Positions 14,008 to 14,976 of a stretch of 14,976 nucleotides of DNA are shown piece by piece. The translations under genes were made by a program, and so were the position numbers. A model generated the notes under the pieces. That model worked only from the letters and a program-made list of their open reading frames with translations, had not been told where the DNA came from and ran no database searches. Each line of letters begins with the position of its first letter. Position 1 is the stretch's first letter. This DNA comes from an uncultured Porphyromonadaceae bacterium (lineage in GTDB: Bacteria; Bacteroidota; Bacteroidia; Bacteroidales; Muribaculaceae): NCBI GenBank assembly GCA_900540625.1, contig UQGP01000049.1:1-14976 (forward strand), read 5' to 3'.

Positions 14008-14658
14008 TTATTCTGCGGCAGCAGCCTGAGCACCGCGTGCGGCGCGGGTCAGCTGTACGGCACATACTACGGCGTTCTTGGCGTTGACCAGTTCGAGACC
14101 TTCGAAGTGGATGTCGCCTACCTGAAGAGTCTTGCCAAGGCCGAGGTTGTCGACGTTGATGACCAGACGCTCGGGAACGTTGGTGTAGATTGCTTTAACT
14201 TTGAGTTTCTTCATCGAGAGGCTGAGCTTACCACCGGCTTTAACACCTTCGGCGTGGCCTTCGAGTTTGACGGGCACTTGGATTACCACGGGCTTCTTGT
14301 CGTCTACTTCGAGGAAGTCCATGTGGAGAATGGTGTCCTTAACGGGGTGGAATTGGATGTCCTTAAGGATGGCCATCTTTTTGCCGCCGTTGAAGTCGAG
14401 TTCGATGGCGAAGATATCGGGGGTGTAGACGAGCTTGCGTACATCGTCCTGTGCTACAATCAGATCAGTGGTGATCAGTGCTTTGTTGTCGCCGATTTCA
14501 ACGAGTTTCTGACCGGGAGCGAGAGTGCCGGTAAAGGGCAGTTCGACAGCAGCGCCGCCGTTGAGAACTACGGGAATTTTGCCTTCGGCACGCAGTGCCT
14601 TGGTTGCCTTCTTGCCCAGGTCGGTACGGGGCTCGGCTTGAAGTTGGAATGTCTTCAT
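14008..14658 (-). CDS. rplY: Ribosomal protein bL25 / general stress protein Ctc
   Basis: The 5S rRNA-binding protein of the large ribosomal subunit, in its long two-domain (CTC/TL5) form. The 216 residues include the N-terminal L25 domain (LQAEPRTDLGKKATKALRAEGKIPVVLNGG) and the C-terminal beta domain (LKDIQFHPVKDTILHMDFLEV, IPERLV-like VPERLVINVDNLGLGKTLQVGDI). It ends in a short Ala-rich tail (AARGAQAAAAE). It is transcribed from a strong Bacteroidetes promoter at 14744-14774 through an AT-rich leader of about 80 nt, and followed by pth. Confidence 0.96.
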   Translation of the reverse strand: MKTFQLQAEPRTDLGKKATKALRAEGKIPVVLNGGAAVELPFTGTLAPGQKLVEIGDNKALITTDLIVAQDDVRKLVYTPDIFAIELDFNGGKKMAILKDIQFHPVKDTILHMDFLEVDDKKPVVIQVPVKLEGHAEGVKAGGKLSLSMKKLKVKAIYTNVPERLVINVDNLGLGKTLQVGDIHFEGLELVNAKNAVVCAVQLTRAARGAQAAAAE

Positions 14659-14662
14659 TGTT

Positions 14663-14707
14663 GTTTTGTGTTGTTTTGTGTTACTAAAAATTAAGTTGCT
14701 CTTAATT
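14663..14707 (-). promoter_or_regulatory. Structured and repetitive rplY leader
   Basis: In transcript order there is a 7-bp AT-only hairpin (AATTAAG, 14707-14701, with CTTAATT, 14695-14689; loop of 5) followed by TTT, then a tandem repeat of ACACAAAACA just before the ATG (about 14683-14663). The A/C-rich unstructured stretch directly upstream of the start is typical of Bacteroidetes leaders lacking a Shine-Dalgarno. A regulatory role of the hairpin is speculation. Confidence 0.4.
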
Positions 14708-14743
14708 TCCCATCACACGGGGGAGGGCTATGAAAAGCAGTTG

Positions 14744-14774
14744 CAAAGGTACGGACTTTTTTGCTAATGTGCAA
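14744..14774 (-). promoter_or_regulatory. Bacteroidetes promoter for rplY-pth
   Basis: The minus strand has TTG (14774-14772), a 20-nt spacer, then TACCTTTG (14751-14744). Box sequences and spacing match the -33/-7 consensus, with the same 20-nt spacing as the sppA promoter. Confidence 0.8.
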
Positions 14775-14923
14775 TAGTTTGCGGCTTTTGCTTCGGCTTT
14801 TTGTCCGAATGTGGGCGTATTCGGGAGCGTTTGCGCCGCCGCTTTATGTCTTTGTCCGTTCCGTGCAGTCGTTTACGCCGTCAGGAGGTAAGCGGAAAAT
14901 GGGAAAAAAATCCCGGGCTACAT

Positions 14924-14976
14924 TGAAGTGACCCCAAAAAGTTGGACAGGTTATTAACTATCCGATTTGAGAAAGA
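14924..14976. mobile_element. Terminal inverted repeat of an IS3-family (IS150-like) insertion sequence
   Basis: TGACCCCAAAAAGTTGGACA, beginning at 14929, matches the terminal repeats I know from IS150-group IS3 elements. The repeat is oriented so that the body of the element lies to the right, outside the window. The exact tip is uncertain; a TG at 14924 could be the true end. No transposase coding is visible in the 48-53 bases present. The stretch from 14775 to 14923 between the rplY promoter and this end shows no gene or clear structure. Confidence 0.65.

Noticed and set aside
14900..14915. GGGA-A7-TCCC palindrome-like sequence near the right edge
   Set aside because: The 4-bp arms around an A-run have little predictive value and are not followed by a T-run.
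1..14976. tRNA, rRNA, CRISPR array, toxin-antitoxin or defence genes
   Set aside because: None seen on reading both strands; every stretch over 300 bases is covered by a gene except the two edges, which are described.

Overview
The window looks like a chromosomal segment of a Bacteroidales bacterium. A gut Muribaculaceae-type organism is my best guess, inferred rather than proven. Supporting signs are: genes start without Shine-Dalgarno sequences; four promoters carry the Bacteroidetes -7 element TAnnTTTG, two of them with a TTG/TTTG box exactly 20 nt upstream; there is a lipid A kinase (LpxK) and other Gram-negative envelope genes; and NusB is of the long Bacteroidales type. Base composition is roughly 50% GC in genes, with AT-rich leaders.

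Layout. The left edge (1-244) is a minus-strand open fragment resembling a phage head-morphogenesis/minor head protein. It has no start codon and stops abruptly at AT-rich DNA, so it looks like a prophage remnant. Three plus-strand genes follow: a small DUF3127 protein with an SSB-like acidic C-terminal tip, a secreted M3 family peptidyl-dipeptidase (Dcp type), and a secreted Ntn-hydrolase of the choloylglycine hydrolase/penicillin V acylase family. The last converges on a long minus-strand block made of three transcription units. In transcription order these are: rplY (L25/Ctc)-pth; sppA-lpxK-punA-thiL; and nusB-yajC-ybbR-coaE. Each starts at a recognisable promoter. The right edge (from about 14924) is the outer end of an IS3-family (IS150-like) insertion sequence whose body lies outside the window.

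How the genes fit together. rplY-pth serves the ribosome and peptidyl-tRNA recycling. sppA-lpxK-punA-thiL mixes envelope proteolysis, lipid A phosphorylation, purine salvage and thiamine diphosphate synthesis. nusB-yajC-ybbR-coaE combines transcription antitermination, Sec translocon support, a membrane-anchored YbbR protein and the last step of CoA synthesis. These are conserved core genes. I see no complete novel multi-gene system.

The least explained items are the DUF3127 protein with its SSB-like tip, the roughly 340-residue extension of NusB, an Asn-to-Asp change in the base-recognition position of the purine nucleoside phosphorylase, a 15-bp perfect inverted repeat between punA and thiL, and mobile-DNA remnants at both edges.
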